Shown: positions 26,001 through 35,973 of the stretch, one piece after another
Layout: each line of letters starts with the position of its first letter
Numbering within the stretch: position 1 is the stretch's first letter
Assembly: GCA_013180625.2 (NCBI GenBank)
Contig: SNVD02014722.1
Span: forward strand, 28,184-92,183
Length of the DNA: 64,000 nucleotides
From: Boswellia sacra
Taxonomy: Eukaryota > Streptophyta > Magnoliopsida > Sapindales > Burseraceae
Direction: 5' to 3'
Notes under the pieces: model-generated
What the model saw: the letters and a program-made list of their open reading frames with translations, nothing else
Told to the model about the DNA's origin: nothing
Database searches by the model: none
Made by a program: the position numbers and the translations under genes

Positions 26001-26344
26001 TTGCTTTGTGACCTAGCTTTCTATTTCGTAATCTTGACAAATTGAAGCTAAACAAAAGTTGAGAGGCAGTGAAGCTGAAATTGAAGCAAACAGTGTAAGG
26101 ATAAAACAAGGGAATCAAAAATTAAGACAATGGCAAAAGAAAGGAAGAAAGCAACAACAGAAGGGAAGTTAAGGATAATTAGAGGGAAGAAAGCAGGCAA
26201 TGGGACGAAAATTAAGGACAATGGGAGGGAAGAAAAAAGGCAATGGGAAATTGATGGCAGTAGCTTTAGAGAGAAGTTGCGAGAGATAAGAGGGGAAATG
26301 TTAGAAGGCTAGGCTAGGGTGAAATTGGTGGGAGTTTATGAGGC
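23061..26344 (-). other. CACTA 5' region upstream of transposase, no supported gene
   Basis: About 3.3 kb of AT-rich DNA. The longest ORF (25273-25800, -) is a Leu/Phe-rich translation of A-rich sequence with no recognisable domain, and I do not call it. A purine-rich stretch (26100-26310) reads as a Lys/Arg-rich ORF, also without a match I know. The region may hold 5' UTR exons or introns of the transposase gene. Confidence 0.4.
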
Positions 26345-26456
26345 CTTCTACAGCGGTTTCAATACCCACCTCATGCGGGTTCACGTGCCATTATATATGA
26401 CTGTTTTTAAAAACCACCGTAGATACCTCCCGTGAGAGCATGGATCTCTTGTAATG

Positions 26457-26459
26457 TTT
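26457..26459. repeat. Right TSD of CACTA element
   Basis: TTT, matching 14704-14706. Confidence 0.55.
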
Positions 26460-26486
26460 CTTTTTCTTTCTCTCTTTCATGCTTGG

Positions 26487-26586
26487 CCCCTTGATAGTCG
26501 CTTGGCTATCTAATGGCCACTCGATGATTGGTCAATAGCTGCCTGGTTGTCTAACCATCGATCGACTGTTGAGGGCTTCTATAAAG
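26487..26586 (+). promoter_or_regulatory. Promoter module of the antisense PMD gene (A)
   Basis: GC-rich word cluster (GATAGTCGCTTGGCTATC, AATGGCCACTCGATG, ATCGATCGACTG) ends 8-10 bp before a TATAAAG box (26580-26586). The matching region of B (51276-51400) keeps the order ATAGTC-N-CTATCTAAT-GC. The same kind of cluster stands before the TATA box of the LTRs. Confidence 0.55.
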
Positions 26587-26704
26587 CCCTTTCCACCATT
26601 TTCGTTTTCATTCGCGCATAACTTCTTCATTTTTTATCTGATTTGCTTATGATTTTTTCCTACGTGTTTGTCTCCACTTATTCTTTATAATGGTGGGTCC
26701 AGTC

Positions 26705-27300
26705 CATCTTGCATCGAAAATGTCACAAAATTAGGTGGAGGAGGATATTACGACCCGCCCAATTTGCTTGCTAGGGATGGCCTAAATGTGTGCAAGGCTT
26801 GGCCTAGTTTCTAGAAAGCTTGCAAGGCCTAGCCCAATCTCTAGAAAACTTTTGCAAGCCCATGTGCTAGAAAGTCCCATGTAAATATCTTTGTAAATAT
26901 CTAGATATTTTGGATGATGATTCTAGATAGAAAATTTAGACCGTCGAATGTAATAAATCTTGGTCGTCCATTTAGGAGTTGGATGACTATAAATACCCCA
27001 CCGAGCTTCATTTGTAGGCCAACTTGCAACCAAACAATTGTAAATAGTTCTTGTCTAATACAAAGCTTGCTTACTTAGCAACACTTGTCTCTAATCTTCC
27101 CACACTTCTCCATACTTTGCCCAAAAGCTCTTTAACTCAACGATCCAAGTCTTTCAAGCTTATTCTTTAGTGAAGCAAGCCAACATCAAGGCTTACTTAG
27201 CAACTTTTGGGTTCGAGTTGTCTAGGTTCTGCATGAGCGCACTGCACAAACTTTAAGCTTGTGACAGTTGGTATCAGATGACGTGGCTTCTCACATAATC
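26705..27300 (+). mobile_element. Isolated PPT-LTR-PBS fragment of a small LTR element
   Basis: This segment has no counterpart in B and interrupts the upstream part of A's PMD gene. It reads AGGTGGAGGAGGA (PPT-like, 26735-26747), then an LTR-like body of about 520 bp from TATTACGACCCGCCC (26748) to CTTGTGACA (about 27267), then TTGGTATCAGATG, whose TGGTATCAGA is the tRNA-iMet PBS core. TATAAATA at 26988-26995 fits an LTR promoter. Having PPT outside-left and PBS outside-right is the order around one LTR in a circular or tandem element, not in a normal solo LTR. Confidence 0.55.
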
Positions 27301-29333
27301 AACATGGTACTTCATCTCTTAATATCTTGTCTTTTTCTATTTTCTTTGAATATATTAAGGTTTGTATTCATGTAGAGACTTCAATTTCTTACTTTAGGAC
27401 TATCATGAGAACAAGATGTGTGGAGCATTTTTTGGAGCCCATAGCTGTTTCTTAGATATATAGAATGATGTAATGAGGAGAAGGATTATTGACACTAATT
27501 TATGTGAGTTCATCACTTGTCTTTTGCGTGCTTAACGGTACATTGACTGTCGGGCATTAACCGCTTTGTGTAAGAGGTGGATAGATACTACCCACACCTT
27601 CCATCTTCTAGTTCGGTGAAATGACTATCATGCCTTTGGATATTGTCGCCTTGACCAGCCTTCCATACAACGACGATTCAATTCCTATCAATGCCTGTAT
27701 TACAGACTCAACAGATCAGCATAGATTGATCGAAGACCCTCTTGGATGTGAAGTGAAAGTCAAGAGAAATGTTTTCATTCGATAGCTCCCTTGTAGGAAT
27801 ATTGGAAACGGAGGTCTAATCTGATGCCCACTGAAGTGGATCAGTATGCTCGCAACTCCATAGATTATCTACTAAGTACGACGCTCTTCTCTAATGCATC
27901 GAACATCACTGTTTTGACTTTAATTCCTGCTCTCTAGGATCTTGATCGAGTGGAATATTTCAACCAAGGTCGGAATACTCTCGGTCAGTCTTATTTTGGC
28001 TTGGATCAGGCTTGTCGAGGCATCATCAGGGTTCTTGGATTTGCTGCACTTATTAAGGTAACTTATTTCTTTTTCACACCTTCATTTTTATCTTCATGAT
28101 TCCTATTCTGATTCTATATCACCTATGATAGATGTGGGCGTATGAGTTAGGAGTTCTACAATCTCCTCTTCCTGCTAGTGAGGATTCTTCTTTCCCTCGA
28201 ATGAAGAGGTGGGTTGCATGTCATACAAAGCTTGAGAGATCTCACGGGCTAGACTTCTTTCGTGATTACATTCACACATTGACCTGGGATAAGGTAACAA
28301 AGAATTTACAATCAATATTTCAATTATACCATATTCTTACCATGCCTTATTCTTTCACAGATTCATTTTGAGTGGTGGGGTCTTGAGGAGCACTAGTCTG
28401 AAGCTATGAGAATTGCTGCCCCTTTCAACTTATATTCCTTTTGTAAATAACATGATATGGTATTTGGGTGAACATGTGTGGGATTGGTTTGAGGGCCTTA
28501 CACGCCAATTAGTTCCTCCTCCGCCACCAGTTCTAATGATTGATTCAGCCAACTTGGCTGTAGAGCTAGAGGTATTGGTCTACACTATCAGATTTCACAT
28601 GTGTACTATCGAATTCCCGTTGACGATGACTTCTTACATCTGCTCAGCTCAAGCCACCTTATTGTGTACTAGGCCCAGTTGATCTACAACTAACACTTCT
28701 CACCCTCCGATGGTGTCTAGTCGCTCAGGTAGTTCTTTTGTTCGTCGTGGGAAGAGATTGAGAACCTCCTCTTCAAGTATAGGCACTTTGGCTTCTTTTT
28801 CTACAGCGGCTCAGCAACCACTTCCTCCTCTAACTTCTTTAGCTACCCCGACTACTCTAGTCGATGATGTGATTGGTAATCTTCAGGCTTACCCCAGTAA
28901 TGTCGTCTTTACATGGGATACCAATAGGTCAATCCACAGCCACGTGATCACTGAGGATCCGAACATGCCCATCCTTTTTGTTCCATAGGACACCACTCTG
29001 GTAAGTTTCCTGATTTGTTCATTTTTCAAATTCTCTTTCATTTATCACTAATGGAAATGCAATGCAATACAGGTGCCACGATATTCCATCGAGTGGGTTT
29101 TTTGCATGCAGGCCGCTTCATATGGGTATGTCTTATAGATGTCTCATCGATATCAGGTAAGGTATAATCCATGTATGTATGATTTCTATCTTAATTGTTC
29201 TTCTTACTATATGATTCTTTTGTTTGGTTAGACGGATCATTATGAAGTCATTCATCTGCAGAGTGAGGTAGAGCACCTTCAGGCTTAGGTGGCTACTTTC
29301 TCTTTCGATATCGATAATAATGGTGATGAGTGA
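27301..29333 (+). pseudogene. Plant mobile domain (PMD) protein gene, antisense gene 1 of element A
   Basis: Runs opposite to A's gag-pol. The PMD hallmark is split by a frameshift: LTALCKRWIDTTHTFHL (27558-27608), then GEMTIMPLDIVALTSLPYND (27616-27675). A second block is EVDQYARNSIDYLLSTTLFS (about 27832-27890), DLDRVEYFNQGRNTLGQSYF and GIIRVLGFAALIK, up to 28057. Four GT-AG introns are visible: 28058-28131, 28294-28360, 29001-29072, 29157-29231. After MWAYELGVLQSPLP comes a Ser/Thr-rich tail (28710-28988) and a last exon ending FSFDIDNNGDE, stop 29331-29333. PMD proteins (MAIN/MAIL family in Arabidopsis) act in the nucleus in silencing and genome stability, and PMD genes are known passengers of plant transposons. 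Stops and frameshifts make this copy dead. The homologue in B is at 48995-51215. Confidence 0.75.
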
Positions 29334-29619
29334 GGACTGTCACCACCAGCTTTCATCAGGATATTTTTTTTTGGACTTTGGTTCCATGTATGAACTTTCA
29401 TGACATATAATAAATTTTGAAGATTTAGTGAAACTTCTTTATTTCTGTTTCCAAACATTTTGAGCACTATACTAAATTTATATTCAAATTAATTTGATTT
29501 GTTTCAACATCATTAGTTATTCAATTTTGAATAATACAACAAAATCTGGAAGCCACACACTTTAAACTGTTTGTTGGTATGCGTTCTGAAAGTCGAAGAT
29601 CTCGAAAATGGGCTGAAAA
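29334..29619 (+). other. Spacer between antisense genes (A)
   Basis: 3' UTR-like, AT-rich sequence after the PMD gene; the same place in B is 48690-48994. No gene. Confidence 0.5.
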
Positions 29620-29725
29620 GCCTGAATAATTGTTGACCAACAATCAGACCATCAGGCGACTGTCTAATAGTCAGTGACTGATGGTTCTCTAGCCTTATTT
29701 TACCTCGATTTGTGCACTATTTAAG
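29620..29725 (+). promoter_or_regulatory. Promoter module of the antisense DUF7745-like gene (A)
   Basis: GC-rich words (GACCATCAGGCGACTGTC, AATAGTCAGTGACTGATGG) followed by TGCACTATTTAAGCAC with a TATTTAAG box at 29718-29725. B has the same box (48570-48577, -) with identical core TGCACTATTTAAG. Confidence 0.55.
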
Positions 29726-29814
29726 CACTATCCCTTTTGGCTACTTCTATGCACTTTTTATCTCGTTTCTCGAGGTCTCTTTCTCTGTATTAACACCTCT
29801 TCATGTCACTCAAA

Positions 29815-31230
29815 ATGTCTGAATCTTCTCTTTAGATCTTCTAGCCCCTTCTGAGGCCTTTGAAGGATAAGGACTGGAAACGACTCAAGCTTGTCAGTCT
29901 TTACATCTAAAGTATCTTCGTCGTGTCAAGCTTTTGGGATTCTCATTATCACATCTTTCATTTCAACAGGTAGGAGCTTTGTCCTTTATATGAGGAATTC
30001 TTTGCCATGCTTGGTCATCATTATTCTAGTTCTGAGAGCCTCATTCTGCCTGCTATCCAGACATCATCAACATCTGATCTCGCCCACTTTTTTGACTTCC
30101 TGGTTTCCACCGTGGGCATTCACACTATGGGTGGTAGAGTGACATTATCCTCCATCATGCCTTTGCTTGGGATGATGGATAGGGTTTCGTCTGGTTGGCT
30201 TCGCCTTTTTCAGTTTTGTCTTCTTGTATAGTTTCTATTGGTCTCACCAGATAGTCTTGGATATCCACAGCTTATGACCATCATTCCTCATATAAGTCCC
30301 GATTTCACAGTAGTCCCTTTGATTTTGGCTAAGACATTGAATGGGCTGCATCGTGTTAGGACGAATCCGAGTTAGAGATTCATTGGCAGTCTTCTGCTTC
30401 TTCAAGTTTTTCTTATGCCACTTTTTTTTTTTTTTACACTCTAACTTTTGCTTAAGCTGCCTTTTTGGGTTTTTGACTTAGTGGGCTTACCCTAACTTTT
30501 GTTTGAGCTGCACTTTTCTTGGGTTTTTAACTTAGTAGGATCTTCTTTTTCTCATGCCCTAATTTTTGCCTAAATTGCCCTTTTCGGGATCTCAGCTTAG
30601 CGAGCTTCCCTTAATTTTTGCCTAAGCCGCCTTTTATGAGTTTTCAACTTAGCAGGCTTTTTCTTATTTTTCTTTTTTCCTTCTTTCTCAGATTTGGTTA
30701 GAAGAGAGATTATCTGTCCTTGCACTACCTGAAAGAGATGTTTCCCGTTATAGCCCTTAACTTCATATGAGGAGGAGACTCGAGAGATGCTCTTCTTGGA
30801 TTGACTGGCTCCAAGTCATTCTTGATACTCAAATTCACTGGCACTGTCCATGGTGGAGACTAGAGCATATGACTGTAGGGACATATATTGCATGTGTGTC
30901 TTTAACGGGTTTCAACCACAGTTCATTCTATGATCCACCAGACTACGTCGTCAATATGGCCAGAAGCAAAGGATTATAGATTCACCAACTATTTTCGGTT
31001 GTAGGAGACTATTTGCTCATTGTCTAGAGTACATAAGAGATTCTTAGGCACATCGCACCATTGAGAGGATCCTATTTCCCTATCTTGATTTTGAGAATGA
31101 TGACTAATACAAAGATTAGGTGACCTTTCAATCTTCCATTCCTAATCCTATTTTTTGAGCTAGGCAGTGTTGTGAGTGGTATAGTGAGCCTATTCGTAGT
31201 CCATCAAAGAGGCGGAGACGACATTGTTAG
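29815..31230 (+). pseudogene. DUF7745-like protein gene, antisense gene 2 of element A
   Basis: Begins MSESSL at 29815. Readable blocks: FWDSHYHIFHFNR-stop-ELCPLYEEFFAMLG (about 29935-30010), then SDLAHFFDFLVSTVGIHTMG (to 30130), SPDFTVVPLILAKTLNGLHR, an intron with a minisatellite ending in TTCTTTCTCAG (30691), then IWLEERLSVL, RRRLERCSSWIDWLQ, HCPWWRLEHMTVGTYIACVS and LTGFNHSSFYDPPDYV. It ends PSKRRRRHC, stop 31228-31230. The FW.P..H.F....ELCP..EEF..LG and PWW...VGTY...LTGFNHS pattern fits the retroelement-associated plant family now called DUF7745. That name is from memory and should be checked. One stop is TAG (29956 area) where B has CAG. Function unknown. Confidence 0.6.
30430..30691 (+). 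repeat. Intronic minisatellite of the DUF7745-like gene (A)
   Basis: About four to five units of roughly 55-65 bp with words CTAATTTTTGCCTAA, GC-GCC-CTTTT, GGGTTTTCAACTTAG and CAGGCTT. It ends at a polypyrimidine tract and AG acceptor (30680-30691). The same repeat sits at the same place in B (47588-47870, -). Confidence 0.7.
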
Positions 31231-31446
31231 TTCCTTGGTTGGCTTAGATGTACGATGTTTTCTTTCTGCTGTTATGCAAAATAATAAGACATTTCAAAAA
31301 ACATTTTTGTTCCAAACAATTTCATTTCAATAATAAAAGTACAACCTTTGTTCTTCAAACAATATGCGCACAGTGATACAAATTCTGTCATTAATCAGCC
31401 ATTTCTGGTTTTCTGAATAATTATTTTATCCCTCACTTTTTGTTTT
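31231..31446. other. Convergent 3' spacer between antisense gene 2 and pol (A)
   Basis: AT-rich, non-coding. It lies between the stop of the DUF7745-like gene (+) and the stop of integrase (-). B 46801-47031 is the same spacer. Confidence 0.6.
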
Positions 31447-31826
31447 TTATATGTAATATTTCTTTAGTCGGTCCATGTTGATAGGCTCGGTAAACTCATT
31501 CCCTTCTATATCTGATAAAATGATGGCTCTGCCATATATGATATTCGTAGCAATAAATGGACTCTCCCAGTTGGGTTTAAACTTCCTTTTTAGATCAAAC
31601 ACAACTAGTCTCACTTGCTTCATGACCAACTCTCCTTTTTTTGAACTTCCTTACCTTTGTTCTTTTGTTTAAAGTTTGAGCAACCTGTTTCTGGTATAGC
31701 TGTATGTGATACCTAGTCTTCATTCTTTTCTCATCAATCAAGACCAAGTGTCATATCTACTATGAATCCACTCCTCTTCAAGAACCTCTGCTTCAATCAA
31801 AACTCTCGCTGATTTCATTTCTATCT
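31447..31826 (-). pseudogene. Integrase C-terminal fragment (element A)
   Basis: On the - strand: KRMKTRYHIQLYQKQV-like sequence (about 31740-31690), MVMKQVRLVVFDLKRKFKPN (from 31629), WESPFIATNIIYGRAIILSD, and the end INMDRLKKYYI, stop 31447. This is the C-terminal domain of a Ty3/gypsy integrase and lines up with B 46500-46800 (INMDKLKKYYV). Sequence is cut at 31826 by the Athila LTR. Confidence 0.8.
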
Positions 31827-33367
31827 TGATAGGTGTTTATTTAGATATTATTTTCATATCAATTTGTCTATGTTTCTTTGCTATATTTCTTGGTATTTTT
31901 ATGTTTTTATGTGGTTTTGATGTTTGTAAGAGTTTTGGAGTAACTCGCACAAAATTGGAGTAAAACCCTTTATTTTCACCTTTACTAGTCAACCAACTTC
32001 TCGGATTTAATTGTATTGATTACAATGAACCAAATGACATGCTATATACCATTGGAAAGCTCTAGAAGTCTATTTTCTAGAGAAATTTATAGTTCTTGAA
32101 TCCATTTAATGTACTGAAAGTTATGATCAAAATGGTGTGGGAAGTGCAGAAATGTAAGGCTCTGTTCTTTCTTGTTTCCAAATCCTGTTTTCAGTGCTGC
32201 ACATTTTTCAATGCAATTTATATTCAATCTCAACCACATATTCCTAAATTCAATTGAAAACAAAAATACTGGATTCATAAAAGAACACACCCTAATTTTA
32301 CAAATCACTATAGCAGGTTACTGTAGTATAATATATAAACATAGTTTAGGGTTTTATTTTATAACAAGCAGAAGGGGGAGGACGAATTGGAGGCTGTCTC
32401 TCTTGATTTCTCTCATCTCTCGGAGTTCTTGAAGGAGAAGGAGGGCTTGGAAAGAGGAAGAACTACAATCTTAAGGAGATGCATCTACGAAGGAGATTTT
32501 CAAGGGATTTGCTAAGTTCCTTTCCTTTTCATTTTCTGGAATGTCTCTATATTGTATTGTATTAATGTTTTGTTCGAACATGTGTAACTAAATCTGATTT
32601 GGTTGAGGGTGATTTCAAAGCCCTTGATATGGTTTTGTGAGTTGATTGTTCAAGAAATTTTTATCTAATTCTCTAATTAAAGTTGCTTGTATTTTCCCAT
32701 ATTAAATGGTTAAGATTGCTTGTTGATTGTATTTGGGTGGTCAACTGAATAGAATCTAGTTGTTTTCTATTACTAGACTAGAAATCTTGATCCGTAATTG
32801 TCTTGAATTTCTAATCTTTAGTAGCAAAATTGTGATAGGAGATTGCAATTGAAAAATATAACCTAAGTTAAATAATCCGAACCTCTGTGGTTATTGCTTA
32901 GATCAACCTATTTTTCTTATCATAATGCTTCTATTGAATTAAATTTAGCCAGCTTATTCTAGATTGTTTAATGGATAGAGATTAAATAAAGATCTTGTTT
33001 TATTTAATGACAAAGTAAGGAAAGATTGGGGCAACAGAGCTTGATGTTATCTACGATTAATAATTTCAATGTTGTAATTGGATGACAATTCTATGGTTAA
33101 TTCACAAATTTATATCTTGTGGCAGAGAATGATCCCTTAACCAAGTTTCTCTCTTTTATTATTTCTCACTCCATTTAACTTTATGTTGTTTTATTCTTCA
33201 TTTGCATTAATATCTCATTTAGTTAATCAATCAACAAAACCCTCCCATTTAGTTTATTGTTGCTATCTAATAACAAATTTAATTAGAACCAATCCTCGTG
33301 GGAATGATATCTTACTTATCAATTTATTACTTGTGCAACTATATACTTGCTAGTTTTGAATGCATCA
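31827..33367 (+). repeat. 5' LTR of the Athila element
   Basis: Begins TGATAGGTGTTT and ends GAATGCATCA, giving short inverted ends TGAT/ATCA. Length 1,541 bp. It is bounded on the left by A integrase sequence and on the right by the PBS. No protein coding. Confidence 0.75.
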
Positions 33368-33373
33368 AGTTTT

Positions 33374-33391
33374 TGGCGCCGTTGCGAGGGA
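33374..33391 (+). promoter_or_regulatory. Primer-binding site of the Athila element
   Basis: TGGCGCCGTTGCGAGGGA, close to the tRNA-Asp-type PBS (TGGCGCCGTTGCCGGGGA) used by Athila elements. It lies 6 bp after the LTR end. Confidence 0.85.
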
Positions 33392-33476
33392 TTGATTTTC
33401 TAATCAATTTGTTATTTTGTTTTTACTATTTATTCTTGATTTTTATTTTTTTGTATTAGTTTGTGTTTAGGCTTTT

Positions 33477-35060
33477 ATGTTCGAGGGAGAAGCGGACCAA
33501 CGGCTTAAGCGAATTAAGGAGTTTCTCGAATCCTCGAATTTAAGACTAAATCAGTCAATTTCAACTCCACCTTCGAATTTGACCTTGCATGACATACTTC
33601 CCTTCCATCTTCCTACAGTTCAATCAAATCCGAATCAGAAGTAATAGCGGTGGAAAACAATCAGACTTTTAAGGACTTAGGAGCTCCAATTACTGATCAA
33701 CAACCGCTACGCATAAATCCTAACCTTGAGGTAGAATTTGAACTTAAATCTAGACTAATTCATCTCTTGCCTACATTTCATGGTTTTGCAGGAGAGGATC
33801 TTAACAAACACCTCAAAGAATTTCATTTGGTTTGCTCAAGTATAAAGCCAACTGGCGTTTTTGGGCAGCAAATAAAATTGACAGCTTTCCCATTCTCATT
33901 AGCAGATTCGACAAAAGATTGGCTATACTATCTACCATTGGGTACCATCACCATGTGGAATGAGATAAGTAAACTCTTTTTGGAGAAATACTTTCCCACC
34001 TCGAAAGCTACAAACATTAGAAAAGACTTTTGTGGCATTTTACAACACAATGAAGAATCACTTTATAAATATTGGGAGAGATTTAAAAGGTTATATGCTA
34101 GTTGTCCACACCACCAAATTAGTAATGGACTCCTTATTCAATATTTCTATGAGGGCCTCCTACCAATGGATAGGAGTATGATTGATGCTGCTAGTGGTGA
34201 AGCACTAGTTAATAAAACACCAGAAGTTGTAAGACATTTGATTGGCGACATGGCAGCAAACTTCTAACAATTCAATAGCCGGTTTGAGCCACAACTACCA
34301 AAGAAAGTAAATAAGTAAGTACTCTGAGCATTGAACAACAACTTTCTGAGCTTACCTCTCTTGTAAAAGAAATGGTTGTAGGACATATGCAGAAATCTTA
34401 TAAATGTGGGGTATGTTCTACCATGGACAATCCAACGACATATGTCCAACTTTGCAAGAAGGAGATATGGAACAAGCCAATGCCATGAGTGGATTTTCAG
34501 GACAACCAAGGCAAAGGTATGACCCCTTCTCTAATACTTACAATGCCGAATGGAGAGATCACCCCAATTTTAGTTATGGGAATCGTCAACCAATCGCCCC
34601 AAATGCCAGACCAAACCGGCCACCAGGTTTCAATCAACCAAGCGTGCAGTAACCATTTCAACTGCAACCACCACCAATGCCACAACCAGCTCCACAAAAC
34701 TCATGTATGTCTCTCCAGGACATCGTTAAAGCACTTGCCACTAACACAATGCAATTTCAGCAGGAAACTAGGGCAAGTATCCAAAACCTGGAAAACCAAG
34801 TGGGCCAATTGGTTACTAACATGAACAAATTCGAGGGTCAAGGCTCAGGAAATTTACCTTCTCAAACAGTGATTAGTCCAAGAGAGAATGCTATCGCGGT
34901 AACTTTAAGAAGTGGAAAGCAATTAGAGATCCTACCAAAAAAGTCACAATCTAATGAAGGAGATGACACCACTTCCATGATGAACAAAACATCATCTTCT
35001 AAGGTAAATCTTAAAACTCCTATTCCTTATTATGTTACTCCTCCACCTTTTCTTATCTGA
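33477..35060 (+). pseudogene. Athila gag, frameshifted
   Basis: An ATG at 33477 opens a basic N-terminus (EADQRLKRIKEFLESSNLR). A frameshift near 33630 passes to the gag core, 33650-34264: LLPTFHGFAGEDLNKHLKEF, AFPFSLADSTKDWLYYLP, LFLEKYFPTSKATNIRKDF, CPHHQISNGLLIQYFYEGLL, MDRSMIDAASGEALVNKTPE. This is the typical Athila-type gag order. After a stop at 34265 a cysteine motif (KCGVCSTMDNPT, about 34400) and a Pro/Gln/Asn-rich part follow in other frames to a stop at 35058. At least three frame changes are needed, so it is not functional. Confidence 0.85.
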
Positions 35061-35229
35061 TTTGCAAAATCAAAGAAGGAGGAATAAGAACAGGAAATCT
35101 TGGAGACTTTTTGCAAGATCGAGGTAAATATACCACTTTTAGATGCTATCAAGCAAGTACCTCGTTATGCAAAATTTCTCAAGGAGTTATGCACCAACAA
35201 GAGAAAGTTAAAAGGAAATTAGAAAGTAA

Positions 35230-35973
35230 GTGTGGGGGAAAATGTTTCAGTTGTACTGTAAAGAAAAATTCCTCCAAAGTGCAAAGATGTAGGCACATTT
35301 ACCATTCTATGCACCATTACTAATACCAAGTTTGAAAGAGCTATGTTAGATTTAGGAGCATCAATTAATGGCATGCCAAATTCTATTTATGCTTCTTTGA
35401 ATATTGGACCTCTTACGAAAACTAGTATTATCATTTAACTTGCTGATCGTTCTAATGCATATCCTCAGGGAGTTGTGGAAGATGTGCTTGTGCAGGTGAA
35501 TCAATTGGTTTTCCAAGTATACTTCTCTGTTCTTGAAATGGAAGATGAGACATCTCCTAATCCAATATGATTCTTTTAAGGAGACCATTCTTGAAAACTG
35601 CCCGAACCAAGATTGATGTTCATGATGGCACTCTCACCATGGAGTTTGATGGCGAGGTGATCAGTTTCAATATTTTTGAGACAATGAGGTACCTAGTGAC
35701 TTGCATTCTATTTTGCAGTTGATGTTATTCATTCTTTGGCACAACACCTTTTTGAGTTAACTCGTAAGGATGGATTGGAAGTAGCTATTAGTGAGCACAT
35801 AGGGATAGAAAATTCCAAAGAACCAAGAAGGTTGATACAAGTGTCTAAAGAAGTGGAGGAAGCTGTGGCAAGCTTAGATGAGACTATAGCTATAACCACA
35901 AATAGGTATGATGTTTCGTACATTGAATTGCCTTTATCTAATGAGAGACTTCTTCCTTTTGTGATGAAAGCTC
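35230..35973 (+). pseudogene. Athila protease and linker to RT, truncated
   Basis: Retropepsin block FERAMLDLGASINGMPNSIY (about 35330-35390; active-site Asp in LDLGAS), then LADRSNAYPQGVVEDVLVQV (35438-35500). The linker is HLFELTRKDGLEVAISEHIG (35748-35810) and LPLSNERLLPFVMKAPT. It ends abruptly after KAPT (about 35973), where Athila polyproteins normally go on towards RT. Confidence 0.8.

Larger units (their letters stand above)
14707..26456 (-). mobile_element. En/Spm-CACTA DNA transposon, 11.75 kb
   Basis: Ends are CACCACAACA (14707) and, inverted, CATTACAAGA (26447-26456); both are variants of the CACTACAAGA terminus of the CACTA superfamily. Subterminal repeats with ACGG(C/T)GGTTTT-type words crowd 14720-15125, and fewer lie at 26345-26440. 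Inside are two - strand transposase genes (TNP2-like and Transposase_24-like), as in complete CACTA elements. Removing the element rejoins a pyrimidine-rich tract of A's antisense-gene upstream region, whose counterpart is continuous in B (51415-51460). Both genes have stops, so it is probably no longer autonomous. Confidence 0.85.
31827..35973 (+). mobile_element. Athila-type Ty3/gypsy element, 3' truncated
   Basis: Inserted in A's integrase. It has a 5' LTR (31827-33367), a PBS (33374-33391), gag and protease, and then stops at about 35973 inside the protease-RT linker, where it joins A's 5' LTR. RT, RNase H, integrase and 3' LTR are absent, so no right-hand TSD can be checked. Confidence 0.8.
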
